A DNA stretch of 64,000 nucleotides. Origin: Mesorhizobium sp. M4B.F.Ca.ET.058.02.1.1. Lineage in GTDB: Bacteria; Pseudomonadota; Alphaproteobacteria; Rhizobiales; Rhizobiaceae. The DNA is taken from contig NZ_CP034450.1 of the NCBI RefSeq assembly GCF_003952505.1, positions 2,418,001-2,482,000 on the forward strand. The letters run 5' to 3'. Position 1 is the stretch's first letter. Every line of letters starts with the position of its first letter. Positions 55,930 through 64,000 of the stretch are shown here, in pieces. The notes beneath the pieces are model-generated. The model ran no database searches. It was not told the origin of the DNA and saw nothing but the letters and a program-made list of their open reading frames with translations. A program made the position numbers and the translations under genes.

Positions 55930-57000
55930 TTACCCCCCGGCCTTCACCTTCTCGAACATCTTGGCGACGTCGTCATTCTGCTTCATCGGCCCGGTGAAGA
56001 TCGTGGTCTTCAGCATCACTTCCGGATCCGACGGCAGTTGCAGCTTGTCCAGTTCGTCCTTCGCCACGCCGGCGAAAGCTGTGCTCAGCGAACTGCCGTA
56101 GCCATAGGACTGGATCAGATACTTGCCCGAGTCGGCGTCCAGCCGGCTGTTGATGAAGTCATAGGCGAGATCGACGTTCTTGGCGTCCTTCAGCATGACG
56201 AAGCCGCAGGACCAGGTCAGCATGCCCTCCTTCGGCTTCATGAACTCGACCGGCACGCCCTGTTTCTTCAGCGATGTGGCCGACGCGTTCCAGGTCATGG
56301 CGGCGACGAGCTGGCCGCTTGCCAGCGCCTGTTCGACCGAGGTCATGTCGGTGGTGTAGCTGGACAGCAGCGGCCGCTGCTCGCGCAGCTTCTCCGCCAC
56401 CTTGTCCATCTGCTCCGGAGTCATGTCGAAGGGGTTCACGCCGGCGAGCAGTGCCGCGACGATCGGCGTGTCATGCACGGCGTCGATGGTCGCCATGCGA
56501 CCGGCATACTGCTTGTCCCACAGAAGCTTCCAGCTCGCCTCGGGGTTCTTCACCAGATCGGTGCGGTAGAGGATCGAGGTGTTGCCCCAGTCCCACGGCA
56601 CCATCCAGACCTTGCCGTCGCCGGCCTGGATGTCGGGCAGGTTCTTGAACACCGGGAAGATTGAATCCCAGTTCTTGATGCGCTTGGTGTCGATCGGCTG
56701 CAGCAGGCCTTCCTTGTTCCAGCGCGCCACCTTGTCGTAGCAGGGGTGCGCGATGTCCGGCCGGAAGCCGGCCTTGACCTTGGTGAAGGCGTCGTCGTCG
56801 TCGCCGAAGATCGAGGCCTCGACGCCGTCCGGATGGGCCGCGAGGAAGCTCTTGTTGAAGTCGGGCAGTTCGTAGCCGGACCATGTGAAATACTGCAGCT
56901 TGTCGGCGGCAAAGGCGACAGTCGACGACAGCGCGAGCGCCAGGGCCGTAAGGCCGGCGCGGGTCTTGTGTCCGGTGATCGATTTCAGCTGGAATGTCAT
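55930..57000 (-). CDS. ABC transporter substrate-binding protein, PotD/PotF-like (second importer)
   Basis: A 356-aa exported binding protein: signal peptide LTALALALSSTVAFAA, mature start DKLQYFTWSGYELPDF. KVWMVPWDWGNTSILYRTD is the family's ligand-pocket segment of polyamine binders. GAGAGGAG precedes ATG 57000. It is 30 bp downstream of its permease. Confidence 0.92.
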   Translation of the reverse strand: MTFQLKSITGHKTRAGLTALALALSSTVAFAADKLQYFTWSGYELPDFNKSFLAAHPDGVEASIFGDDDDAFTKVKAGFRPDIAHPCYDKVARWNKEGLLQPIDTKRIKNWDSIFPVFKNLPDIQAGDGKVWMVPWDWGNTSILYRTDLVKNPEASWKLLWDKQYAGRMATIDAVHDTPIVAALLAGVNPFDMTPEQMDKVAEKLREQRPLLSSYTTDMTSVEQALASGQLVAAMTWNASATSLKKQGVPVEFMKPKEGMLTWSCGFVMLKDAKNVDLAYDFINSRLDADSGKYLIQSYGYGSSLSTAFAGVAKDELDKLQLPSDPEVMLKTTIFTGPMKQNDDVAKMFEKVKAGG

Positions 57001-57030
57001 TTTCGTTCTCCTCTCTTTCGTTGTTGTGGT

Positions 57031-57864
57031 TCAGGCTGGATTGGCGGCGGCTGGCCGGCGCGCAGCGCCAAGGCCGCGGTGGCGCAGGATTTCGGCAGTG
57101 CCGGCAATGATGAAGGACACGGCCAGGATCACCGTTCCGAGCGCCATGACGATCGGCAGCGAGCGCGGGAAGCGCAGCTGGCTCCAGATGTAGAGCGGCA
57201 GCGTCGGCTCGGTGCCGGCGAGGAAGAAGACGACGATGAACTCGTCGAAGGAGATCAGGAAGGCAAGCATGAAGGCCGACAGCACGGCCGGCACACTCAG
57301 CGGCAGCATGACGCGTCGGAACGTCGTCCAGTCGGACGCGCCGAGGTCGAGCGCCGCCTCGCGGATGGTCTTCGGGATGGCGGCGAAGCGGCTGCGCATG
57401 ACGACCACTGTCGTCGGCAGCGCGACCAGGATGTGGCCGAGCACGATGGCGACGCGCGACGGGCCGAGGCCGATCAGATTGACCAGGATCAGCAGCGAGA
57501 TGCCGACGATGACGCCGGGAATCAGGATCGGCAGCCGCGCGATGGCGCTGATCGTGGCGGCGAGCGGCGAGCGGCCGAAGAGGTCCATATAGGACACGGT
57601 GATGCCGCAGAGCGTAGCGCCTGAAGCGGCGATGACGCCGATCACCAGGCTGTTGGCGAGTGCCCCCGACAAGACCGGATTGCCGTAGAGCGTCTCGTAC
57701 CATTCAAGCGTGAAGCCCTGCAGCGGAAACGCAGCCTGGATGGAATTGTTGAAGGAAAACAGCGGGATCAAAAGCACCGGCAGATAGAGGAAGGCCAGAT
57801 AGCCAAGCACGTAGAGGCCGAGCCAGCGGCCGCCTGTGTCGGTCCCGGTGCGCGTCGCGCTCAT
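57031..57864 (-). CDS. ABC transporter permease, PotC-like (second importer)
   Basis: A 277-aa permease with six helices and the coupling loop AALDLGASDWTTFRRVMLPLS. ATG 57864 overlaps the stop of the upstream permease as ATGA. The extension to 57915 has no ribosome binding site and is dropped. Confidence 0.91.
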   Translation of the reverse strand: MSATRTGTDTGGRWLGLYVLGYLAFLYLPVLLIPLFSFNNSIQAAFPLQGFTLEWYETLYGNPVLSGALANSLVIGVIAASGATLCGITVSYMDLFGRSPLAATISAIARLPILIPGVIVGISLLILVNLIGLGPSRVAIVLGHILVALPTTVVVMRSRFAAIPKTIREAALDLGASDWTTFRRVMLPLSVPAVLSAFMLAFLISFDEFIVVFFLAGTEPTLPLYIWSQLRFPRSLPIVMALGTVILAVSFIIAGTAEILRHRGLGAARRPAAANPA

Positions 57865-58748
57865 GTGCGGCTGCCAAATCTGCGGTCGGCGCCGCGCGCG
57901 ACCAGCACCACGCACAGGATGACCAGCATGACGCAGACGGAAAGTGCGGCGCCGAACGGCCAGTCATTGGCCTTGCCGAACTGCGACTGGATCAGCGTGC
58001 CGATCATGGTGCTGGCCGGGCCGCCGACCATGGCCGGCGTGACGTAGTCGCCGACCGTCGGCACGAAGACGACGAGGGCCGCCGCCAGCACGCCCGGCAT
58101 TGAATTCGGCAGCACGACGCGGCGGAACGCGGTGAACGGACGGGCGCCGAGATCGGAGGCGGCTTCGAGCAGCGATTTCGGGATCGTGTCCAGCGCGACG
58201 TAGATCGGCAGGATGGCGAACGGCGCGTAGGCGTGCGCAAGCGTGACCACCACCGCCGCCGGCGTGTTGAGGAAGGCCAGCGTCGGCTCCGACCAGAGGC
58301 CGCTTTCGATAAAGGCCGAGTTGAGCACGCCATTGTAGGCAAGCACGATCTTCCAGGCGAAGACGCGCAGCAGGTAGCTTGTCCAGAACGGCAGCGTCAC
58401 CAGGAAGAGCAGCAGGCCGCGGCGGCGTCCGGCATGGAAGGCGAGGTAGTAGGCGACGGGATAGGCGGTCACCACGGTCACCAGCGTCACAAGGCCGGCG
58501 ATCACCAGCGAGCGCAGCGTCACCGTCCAGTAGAGCGGATCGGTCGCCACGGTGACGAAGTTCGCGGCGGTCAGGCCGACGCCGAGCAGCGAGCCGTCAT
58601 TGCCTCGGAAGGCAAGGAAAATCACCAGGCCGAGAGCGAAGAGGATCAGGAAGAAGGTGACCAGTCCGCCCGGCAGCAGCATGGCGAGGCGGAACACCGG
58701 CGAAGCGCGAGTTTCCGGCAATGGCTGACTTGCTGCGATGGCCGACAT
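57861..58748 (-). CDS. ABC transporter permease, PotB-like (second importer)
   Basis: A 295-aa permease, first gene of the importer array; coupling loop AASDLGARPFTAFRRVVLPNS. A TGAAA-N13-TTTCA inverted repeat lies within 45 bp upstream of its ATG, in the 98-bp gap to the FAD oxidase gene. Confidence 0.91.
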   Translation of the reverse strand: MSAIAASQPLPETRASPVFRLAMLLPGGLVTFFLILFALGLVIFLAFRGNDGSLLGVGLTAANFVTVATDPLYWTVTLRSLVIAGLVTLVTVVTAYPVAYYLAFHAGRRRGLLLFLVTLPFWTSYLLRVFAWKIVLAYNGVLNSAFIESGLWSEPTLAFLNTPAAVVVTLAHAYAPFAILPIYVALDTIPKSLLEAASDLGARPFTAFRRVVLPNSMPGVLAAALVVFVPTVGDYVTPAMVGGPASTMIGTLIQSQFGKANDWPFGAALSVCVMLVILCVVLVARGADRRFGSRT

Positions 58749-58766
58749 CGATCTGCCCGTCGGAAT

Positions 58767-58793
58767 TATGAAATCGACTTAGATTTTTTCATA
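58767..58793. promoter_or_regulatory. shared inverted repeat TGAAA-N13-TTTCA (site 1)
   Basis: TATGAAA (58767-58773) and TTTCATA (58787-58793) flank 13 bases containing TC...GATTT. It is directly upstream of the permease gene and has the same arms and spacing as 60155-60179. Candidate operator for the XRE-cupin regulator. Confidence 0.55.
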
Positions 58794-58846
58794 TTCGTGA
58801 AACTGTCAAGCTGAATCGCGCGGTGGCCGGAATGTGTTCAGCGAAG

Positions 58847-60127
58847 TCAGCGCTCCAACGCGTCGAGCATCCGGTACCAGGCGATCGTCGCGGCAACGCC
58901 GACCTGCCGGAAGGCGTGGAACGGGATCGGCCTGATCGGCGACAGCGGGAACGGCAGTTGCCGCGCATCGCCGCTCGCCAGGTAGCTTGCCATGCGCTTG
59001 CCGAGCGCGCTCATCAGGCCAACGCCCCTGCCCTGGCAGCCGACGACGGCAAGCAGGCCTTTTTCGGGCTCGTGGACGTGTGGCAGGTGATCCGGCGTCA
59101 TCGCCACGCGGCCGAACCAGCGTTTCTCGATCGCGACGCCGGCAAGCGCCGGATAGAGACGGATCAGGGCACGTTCCAGATGCGCCCAGTCCGCAGCGCT
59201 GGAGGGCAGCGCCATGCGCCCGCGCCCGCCGAGCACTAGGCGACCGTCGGCGCTTCTGCGATAGTAGACGAGGATGCGGCGCGAGTCCGACACCGCCTGC
59301 CCGCCCGGCAGGATGCCAGCGCCAACATCGGCCGGCAGCGGCGCAGTGGCGATCTGGAAGGAGTGCAGCGGCACGATGGTCCGCGCGAGGCCAGGCAGAA
59401 CGCCATCGGTGTAGGCGTTGGTGGCAAGCACGACCGCCCTCGCCCGCACCTCAGCGCCGCTTTCGGTCGAGATCCGCCAGAGACCGGCGTCCTTGGCGAG
59501 CTTCACCACCTTCTGCCGTTCGGCGATCCCGACGCCAGCGGCAGCAGTGACCCGCGCCACTTCCACCGTATAGGCTAGTGGATCGACGACGCCGGCGCGG
59601 CGGTCGAGCCAGCCGCCGAGATAGCCCTGGGCGCCAGTCATGGCCGCGATCTCGGCCTGGCTGAGCAGTTCGACGTCGGCGCCACGTGCCCGCCACTGGC
59701 GATCCCGGTTTGCTGCCGCAGTCAAAGCGGTCTCGGTGTGCGCGGCTTGGATCCAGCCGTTGCGGGTGAACGGCACCGCCAGCTTCTCGTCGCCGATCAG
59801 GTCGAACACCGCATCGGCTGTCGAGGCGGCAAAATTGACCAGCGCCTCGCCGCGCTCCTTGCCGAAATGCTCGACCAGCCATTCCGGATCGTATTTCAGG
59901 CCGGGGATGACCTGACCGCCATTGAGACCCGAGGCGCCCTCCCCGATCGCTCCGGCCTCCAGCACCTGGACGGCGAGACCCTGCCGCGCGGCATGGAGCG
60001 CGGTAGAAAGGCCCATGATGCCGCCGCCGACGATGACCGCATCGATCGGCCCGGCTGGCGTTTGCGGCTGCAACGCGAACACCGTCTTGGGCTTTTGCCA
60101 GATCGGGTCCGAAAACAGCTTGGGCAA
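58847..60127 (-). CDS. FAD-dependent amine oxidase-like protein, PuuB/OrdL type
   Basis: A 426-aa DAO-family flavoprotein. The Rossmann FAD motif VIVGGGIMGLSTALHAA is near residue 31, with the second part of the pocket at GASGLNGGQVIPG. This fits gamma-glutamylputrescine oxidoreductase (PuuB) and related enzymes that oxidise an amine to an aldehyde. Translation seems to start at TTG 60127, with AGGTG 6 bases upstream and no nearby ATG. It leads the second importer array and has an operator-like repeat 28 bp upstream. Confidence 0.88.
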   Translation of the reverse strand: MPKLFSDPIWQKPKTVFALQPQTPAGPIDAVIVGGGIMGLSTALHAARQGLAVQVLEAGAIGEGASGLNGGQVIPGLKYDPEWLVEHFGKERGEALVNFAASTADAVFDLIGDEKLAVPFTRNGWIQAAHTETALTAAANRDRQWRARGADVELLSQAEIAAMTGAQGYLGGWLDRRAGVVDPLAYTVEVARVTAAAGVGIAERQKVVKLAKDAGLWRISTESGAEVRARAVVLATNAYTDGVLPGLARTIVPLHSFQIATAPLPADVGAGILPGGQAVSDSRRILVYYRRSADGRLVLGGRGRMALPSSAADWAHLERALIRLYPALAGVAIEKRWFGRVAMTPDHLPHVHEPEKGLLAVVGCQGRGVGLMSALGKRMASYLASGDARQLPFPLSPIRPIPFHAFRQVGVAATIAWYRMLDALER

Positions 60128-60154
60128 GGATCACCTGGGAGATGCAATGGGCTT

Positions 60155-60179
60155 GTGAAAATCCTATTGTTGATTTCAC
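60155..60179. promoter_or_regulatory. shared inverted repeat TGAAA-N13-TTTCA (site 2)
   Basis: GTGAAA (60155-60160) and TTTCAC (60174-60179) with 13 bases between, also readable as AAATC-N8-GATTT. It lies upstream of the FAD oxidase gene. The match in arms and spacing to 58767-58793 suggests one regulator. Confidence 0.55.
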
Positions 60180-60323
60180 GGATTTGAAAGTGCGTTCGAT
60201 TGTGCCAGCCGGCCCGTGGCTGCGGACCGCGCTCGCCCTGGCACACAAATGATCCCGTTGGCGGGATGGACGTCTCGACCAAATCCGGGGAAAGTGCCGC
60301 GCGCCAAAGAGAGGACCGAAGCC

Positions 60324-61481
60324 ATGACCGACCCGACCCGCCTGCCCGCCGACGGCCTCTTCATCGGCCGCGCCAGGACCAGCGAAACGGCCTATCCGCT
60401 GGTGGTCACGGTGCGCGACGGCATGGTCTTCGACATCACCTCGAGCGCGGCGCCGACCGTGCGCGACCTCTGCGAGTTGCCAGACCCGGCTGGCTATGTT
60501 CGCTCCGCCAATGGCAAGCCGATCGGCGCGCTTGAAGACATCACCGCCAACAGTTTCGAGGCAGAGCGCGACGCGAAGAAGCCCTTCCTGCTCTCGCCCG
60601 CCGACCTGCAGGCGGTGAAGGCTTCCGGCGTCACCTTTGTGGTCAGCCTGCTCGAGCGCGTCATCGAGGAACAGGCGCGCGGCTCGGCGGAGAAGGCCGA
60701 TGCCATCCGTGCCGACATCGCCGGGCTGATCGGCCACGACCTCTCCAAGCTGAAGCCCGGCTCGCCGGAAGCGATGGAAATCAAGGCCAAGCTGATCCAG
60801 CGCGGCGCCTGGTCGCAATATCTGGAAGTGGGCATCGGTCCGGACGCCGAGATCTTCACCAAATGCCAGCCGATGGCGTCGGTCGGCTTCGGCGCCGATG
60901 TCGGCCTGCATCCCGTGTCCACCTGGAACAATCCGGAGCCGGAGATCGCCATGATCGCCGACAGCACCGGCCGGATCGTCGGCGCCACGCTCGGCAACGA
61001 CGTCAATTTGCGCGACGTCGAGGGCCGCTCGGCGCTGCTGCTCGGCAAGGCCAAGGACAACAATGCCTCGGCAGCGCTCGGTCCGTTCATCCGGCTGTTC
61101 GACGAGACGTTTTCCATTGCCGATGTGAAGCGCGCCACGGTGCGGCTCAGCGTCGAGGGCGAGGACGGGTTCTCGCTGGAGGGCGCAAGCTCGATGGCCG
61201 AGATCAGCCGCTCGCCGGAGGAGTTGGTCAAGGCAGCGATGGGGCCGCATCACCAGTATCCCGACGGGTTGGCGCTCTATCTCGGCACCATGTTCGTGCC
61301 GTCGAAGGATCGCGGCGAGAAGGGCAAGGGCTTTACCCACAAGGTCGGCGATATCGTCACCATCTCGTCGGAAAAACTCGGCGCGCTGGTCAACCGTGTG
61401 CGCCTGTCACCGGATTGTCCGAATTGGACCTATGGCGCCAGCCATCTGATGCGCGACCTCGCCAGGGCCGGTCTGATCTGA
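60324..61481 (+). CDS. FAH-family hydrolase/dehydratase, XylX-like
   Basis: A 385-aa fumarylacetoacetate hydrolase-fold enzyme. The C-terminal half has the metal pocket region NNPEPEIAMIADSTGRIVGATLGNDVN (in two parts), with Glu and Asp ligands as in 2-keto-3-deoxy-D-xylonate or L-arabonate dehydratases. It neighbours a sugar ABC importer, which supports a sugar-acid pathway. GAGAGGA precedes ATG 60324. The specific substrate is inferred. Confidence 0.82.
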   Translation: MTDPTRLPADGLFIGRARTSETAYPLVVTVRDGMVFDITSSAAPTVRDLCELPDPAGYVRSANGKPIGALEDITANSFEAERDAKKPFLLSPADLQAVKASGVTFVVSLLERVIEEQARGSAEKADAIRADIAGLIGHDLSKLKPGSPEAMEIKAKLIQRGAWSQYLEVGIGPDAEIFTKCQPMASVGFGADVGLHPVSTWNNPEPEIAMIADSTGRIVGATLGNDVNLRDVEGRSALLLGKAKDNNASAALGPFIRLFDETFSIADVKRATVRLSVEGEDGFSLEGASSMAEISRSPEELVKAAMGPHHQYPDGLALYLGTMFVPSKDRGEKGKGFTHKVGDIVTISSEKLGALVNRVRLSPDCPNWTYGASHLMRDLARAGLI

Positions 61482-61531
61482 CAACCCTGCAAGAACCGGC
61501 CTTCATCAACACAATTTTCTGTTGAGGCCCG

Positions 61532-61940
61532 GTGACTGCGGCCCGCTTCGGCTACCGGGTGCAGGCCACGGGCAGCAATCCGGAAGCCGCCGCCCATGCC
61601 GGCATCGCGACCGGCAAGGTCCGGCTCATGGCGCTGGCACCGATGGGCGCAATTGCGGGACTCGCCGGCGTCGTCCATCTCGCGCGCAGGGCACCATCCT
61701 CCCCAATGACGGCAACGGTTTTGCGCTGCTGGCAATCGCCGCGGCGCTGCTTGGCGGCACGAGGCATGTCGGGCGGGCATGGCAGCGCCATCGGCGCCGC
61801 CATCGGCATACTGGTCATCCAGGCGGTGCCGAGCGCGATCCCTCTGCTCGGCATCGATGCCACATGGACAAACCTCGCTGTCGCTGGCGGTCGACTGGCT
61901 GGGCAGGATCTGGCGCGGCCGGCGCGCGGAGCGCAGGTAG
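61532..61940 (+). pseudogene. decayed sugar ABC permease (RbsC-like) fragment
   Basis: Pieces of a BPD-type sugar permease C terminus are scattered over frames: FGYRVQATGSNPEAAAHAGIATGKVRLMAL in one frame, then GTILPNDGNGFALLAIAAALLGGT in another, then SGGHGSAIGAAIGILVIQAV and finally LAVDWLGRIWRGRRAERR to a TAG at 61938-61940 (each quoted in shortened form). The N-terminal two thirds is absent. At least two frameshifts or small deletions separate the blocks. It lies between the FAH gene and an intact sugar-binding protein, as the relic of an earlier transporter; the remaining 240 bp to 62181 shows only a promoter-like gap. Confidence 0.85.
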
Positions 61941-62181
61941 AACGGTCCGCGCGGCTGAGTCCCGCTCGACAACCTCACGCAAATATCACCCAAACTGATG
62001 CAATCTGATGGGATTGCTGATGGCGTCCTGCCTTGCGCCAGCATCCATTGGCGCTTGGAGGCTTGCCATAGGGCCGGAAAGGGGATGCCCTCTAAGCACC
62101 CGCTCGGCGCTGGCAGGAAATGCGATTTTTGGGCCGCATCGCGTCCGACGTGGAAGTCGTTTCAACATGGGAGGAAACCAT

Positions 62182-63114
62182 ATGCTGACGAGGCTAAGAC
62201 TGCTCGTGCTTGGCTTGATCGTGGCGCTCGCCATTCCGGCGGCGGCGCAGGCCAAGACCTTCTACTGGATTTCGCATGGTGGTCCGGCCGACCCGGTCTG
62301 GACCTACTTCCTGGCCGGCGCCAAGCAATGGGCGACCGATACCGGCAACTCCGTCAACACCTCATTCCATAATGGCGACGTGGCGTCACAGCAGGAGGCG
62401 GTTCGCGCCGCCATCTCGGCCAAGGCCGACGGCATCGTCACCACCAGCCCCGATCCGGGCAGCCTGGTCGAGATCGTCAAGGAAGCGCGCGCGGCCAACA
62501 TCCCGATCATCAACTTCAACACGCCCGATCCCAAGGCCAACTTCAACGCCTATGTCGGCGGCGACAACGTCACTTTCGGCAAGCACTGGGCGCAGTATCT
62601 GGTCGACAAGGGCCTGGTGAAGAAGGGCGACTTCGTCTGGATGCCGGTCGAGGTTCCCGGCGCCACCTATGGCGTGCAGGAAGAGGAAGGCATCAAGAGC
62701 GTCTTCGAACCGCTCGGCATCACCTATGAAATCACCGAGGCGACGCTCGACCAGGCAGAAGTGATCAGCCGCATGGTCGACTACCTGACCGCGCACAAAG
62801 GCAAGGTGAAGGCAATCATCGGCCTCGGCGACCTCGTCACCGGCTCGATCAAACGGGTGTTCGACCAGGTCGGCATCAAGCCCGGCGAAATCCCGGTCGT
62901 CGGCTGGGGCAACTCGCTCGACACCACCCAGGAAGTGCTGAACGGCTATGTCAACGCCGCGCAGTGGCAGGACCCGCAGGCGACCAGCTACGTCGCGCTC
63001 TCGCTCGCCAACATGGCGGCCGCCGGCATCCCTCCGGGCTTCAACGTTATCACCGGCGCGCTCTACGAAAAGGACACCGCCGGGGTCTACGACAAGATCC
63101 TGTCCGGGAAGTGA
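62182..63114 (+). CDS. sugar ABC transporter substrate-binding protein
   Basis: A 310-aa periplasmic type 1 binding protein (ribose/xylose/galactose-like). Signal peptide VLGLIVALAIPAAAQA; mature start KTFYWISHGGPADPVW. The hinge-spanning motifs DGIVTTSPDP and VGWGNSLDTTQEVLNGYVNAA are typical. GGAGGAAA precedes ATG 62182. A hairpin and the permease gene follow, an arrangement that usually gives more binding protein than permease. Confidence 0.92.
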   Translation: MLTRLRLLVLGLIVALAIPAAAQAKTFYWISHGGPADPVWTYFLAGAKQWATDTGNSVNTSFHNGDVASQQEAVRAAISAKADGIVTTSPDPGSLVEIVKEARAANIPIINFNTPDPKANFNAYVGGDNVTFGKHWAQYLVDKGLVKKGDFVWMPVEVPGATYGVQEEEGIKSVFEPLGITYEITEATLDQAEVISRMVDYLTAHKGKVKAIIGLGDLVTGSIKRVFDQVGIKPGEIPVVGWGNSLDTTQEVLNGYVNAAQWQDPQATSYVALSLANMAAAGIPPGFNVITGALYEKDTAGVYDKILSGK

Positions 63115-63221
63115 TCCGTCCCCTGCAGCGCCGCGCGTCATTTCCAGACGCGCGGCGGGCAGCTCGATTTTGCGCACGGCCTTTGCGAGAATCCGGTCCG
63201 ATTTTCGGAATCGCCTGCGCA

Positions 63222-63260
63222 CAGTCGCGGCCGCTCCCGTAGCCGCGACTGTCCTTTTTC
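63222..63260 (+). terminator. hairpin with U tail between binding protein and permease genes
   Basis: ACAGTCGCGGC (63222-63232) pairs perfectly with GCCGCGACTGT (63243-63253), a 10-base loop between, then CCTTTTT. It is placed to attenuate transcription into the permease gene and to stabilise the upstream message. Confidence 0.75.
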
Positions 63261-63319
63261 ACTTCGCCGAGCCCCCTGACACGGCCGGCGATCTCGACCT
63301 TTCCACCCAAGGATTCAAC

Positions 63320-64000
63320 GTGGAAAACCATTCGCTTACCCAACGCCTGATCGCGAGGCCGGAATTCGGGCCCTTCGTGCTGCTCGTCATCGAGCTCGTC
63401 GTCTTCTGGGTCATCAATCCCGATTTCCTGTCGCCGCAGAACATCTCCAACATCCTCGCCTTCACGGTCGAGCTTGGCCTGATCGCGCTGGCGATGACGC
63501 TTTTGATGACATCGGGCGAGTTCGACCTCTCGGTCGGCTCGCTGTTCGGCTTTTCGCCGGTGCTGATGTGGACGCTGTTCAATGGCGGCGTCACCTCGCT
63601 GGAGGTAGGCCTGCTTGTCGCGCTGGTGGTCGCGGCTTTCATCGGGCTGGTCAATGGCTGGTTCGTGACGCAGCTCAAGATCCCGTCCTTCCTGGTCACG
63701 CTCGGCATGCTCCTCGTCGTGCGCGGCACGGCGCTGTTCGTCACCGACGGGTTCCCGCAGCGCACCTGGAGCGCCGAAGGCAGCTGGCTGGCGGAAGCGC
63801 TGGTCGGCGATTTCTTCATTGGACCGTTCCGCATCTACATGTCGTTGTTCTGGTTCATCGGCGCGGCGATCGCGCTTGGCTACGTGCTAACGCAGAGCCG
63901 CACCGGCAACTGGATCCAGGCCGCAGGCGGCAACCCCAACGCCGCCCGCGCGCGCGGCGTGAATGTCAATGGCGTCAAGGTCGGCCTGTTCGTCCTGTCG
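63320..64000 (+). CDS. sugar ABC transporter permease (3' end beyond window)
   Basis: RbsC/MglC-type permease, the first 227 residues visible, frame open to the last base. AAGGA is 6 bases before GTG 63320 (MENHSLTQRL). Multiple membrane segments and the conserved loop region TGNWIQAAGGNPNAARARGVNV are present. It is a different protein from the decayed permease at 61532-61940. The ATPase of this importer should lie beyond the window. Confidence 0.9.
   Translation, partial: MENHSLTQRLIARPEFGPFVLLVIELVVFWVINPDFLSPQNISNILAFTVELGLIALAMTLLMTSGEFDLSVGSLFGFSPVLMWTLFNGGVTSLEVGLLVALVVAAFIGLVNGWFVTQLKIPSFLVTLGMLLVVRGTALFVTDGFPQRTWSAEGSWLAEALVGDFFIGPFRIYMSLFWFIGAAIALGYVLTQSRTGNWIQAAGGNPNAARARGVNVNGVKVGLFVLS

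Noticed and set aside
60201-60245. TGTGCCAG/CTGGCACA inverted repeat before the FAH gene
   Set aside because: Arms are only 8 bp and 29 bases apart with no second copy, so it was not called as an operator.

Overview
The window reads as chromosomal DNA of a high-G+C alphaproteobacterium of the order Hyphomicrobiales (Rhizobiales), most like Mesorhizobium. The pointers are a split F0 ATP synthase operon with paired b and b' subunits, BacA/SbmA, a GTTC-N7-GTTC type SOS box, RIME-like palindromic repeats between genes, and many small proteins typical of rhizobia. No rRNA, tRNA, CRISPR array, insertion sequence or prophage was seen.

Layout. 1-4.1 kb: the end of an alpha-galactoside-type import operon (ABC permease, fused ABC ATPase, GH4 alpha-galactosidase). 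4.1-24 kb: a housekeeping block with purD, ubiA, a D-2-hydroxyglutarate dehydrogenase-like flavoenzyme, Sua5, small secreted or acidic proteins, glyS/glyQ, a TPR protein, a polyprenyl diphosphate synthase, DUF2007, an N6-adenine-type methyltransferase, an S49 peptidase, ispE, moaB and a PhyH-like oxygenase. 24-35.9 kb: a glycosyltransferase-like gene and a radical SAM gene sharing an SOS-type promoter, rnhB, the F0 operon atpI-atpB-atpE-atpF'-atpF, a SleB hydrolase, an MFS/LysR pair, and der with its upstream membrane-anchored TPR gene. 36-44.8 kb: a polysaccharide deacetylase, SbmA/BacA, a second MFS, a frameshifted LysR gene, an M29 aminopeptidase, DUF488, an ArsC-like protein, and an ArsR/AHSA1 pair with a clear operator.

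45-60 kb is accessory and catabolic. Two polyamine/opine-type ABC importers lie head to tail. The first (substrate-binding protein, ATPase, two permeases) runs straight into a gamma-glutamyltransferase, an AMP-forming acyl-CoA ligase and a ketopantoate-reductase-like enzyme, and faces a FCD-type GntR regulator across an operator. The second has its own PuuR-like XRE-cupin regulator and a PuuB-like FAD oxidase. A shared inverted repeat (TGAAA-N13-TTTCA) lies in front of both the oxidase gene and the permease genes. 60-64 kb is a sugar or sugar-acid module: a FAH-family dehydratase/hydrolase, a decayed sugar permease, an intact sugar-binding protein, and a permease that runs off the end.

Points of most interest: the importer plus GGT, acyl-CoA ligase and reductase operon as an undescribed catabolic unit; a ~143-bp repeat with terminal inverted repeats in two diverged copies whose central hairpin shows compensatory change; an SOS box before the radical SAM gene; a hairpin that would bury the ribosome binding site of the SleB gene; two frameshifts each repaired by one extra G in a G4 run; and an ispE gene with no ATG, GTG or TTG start.
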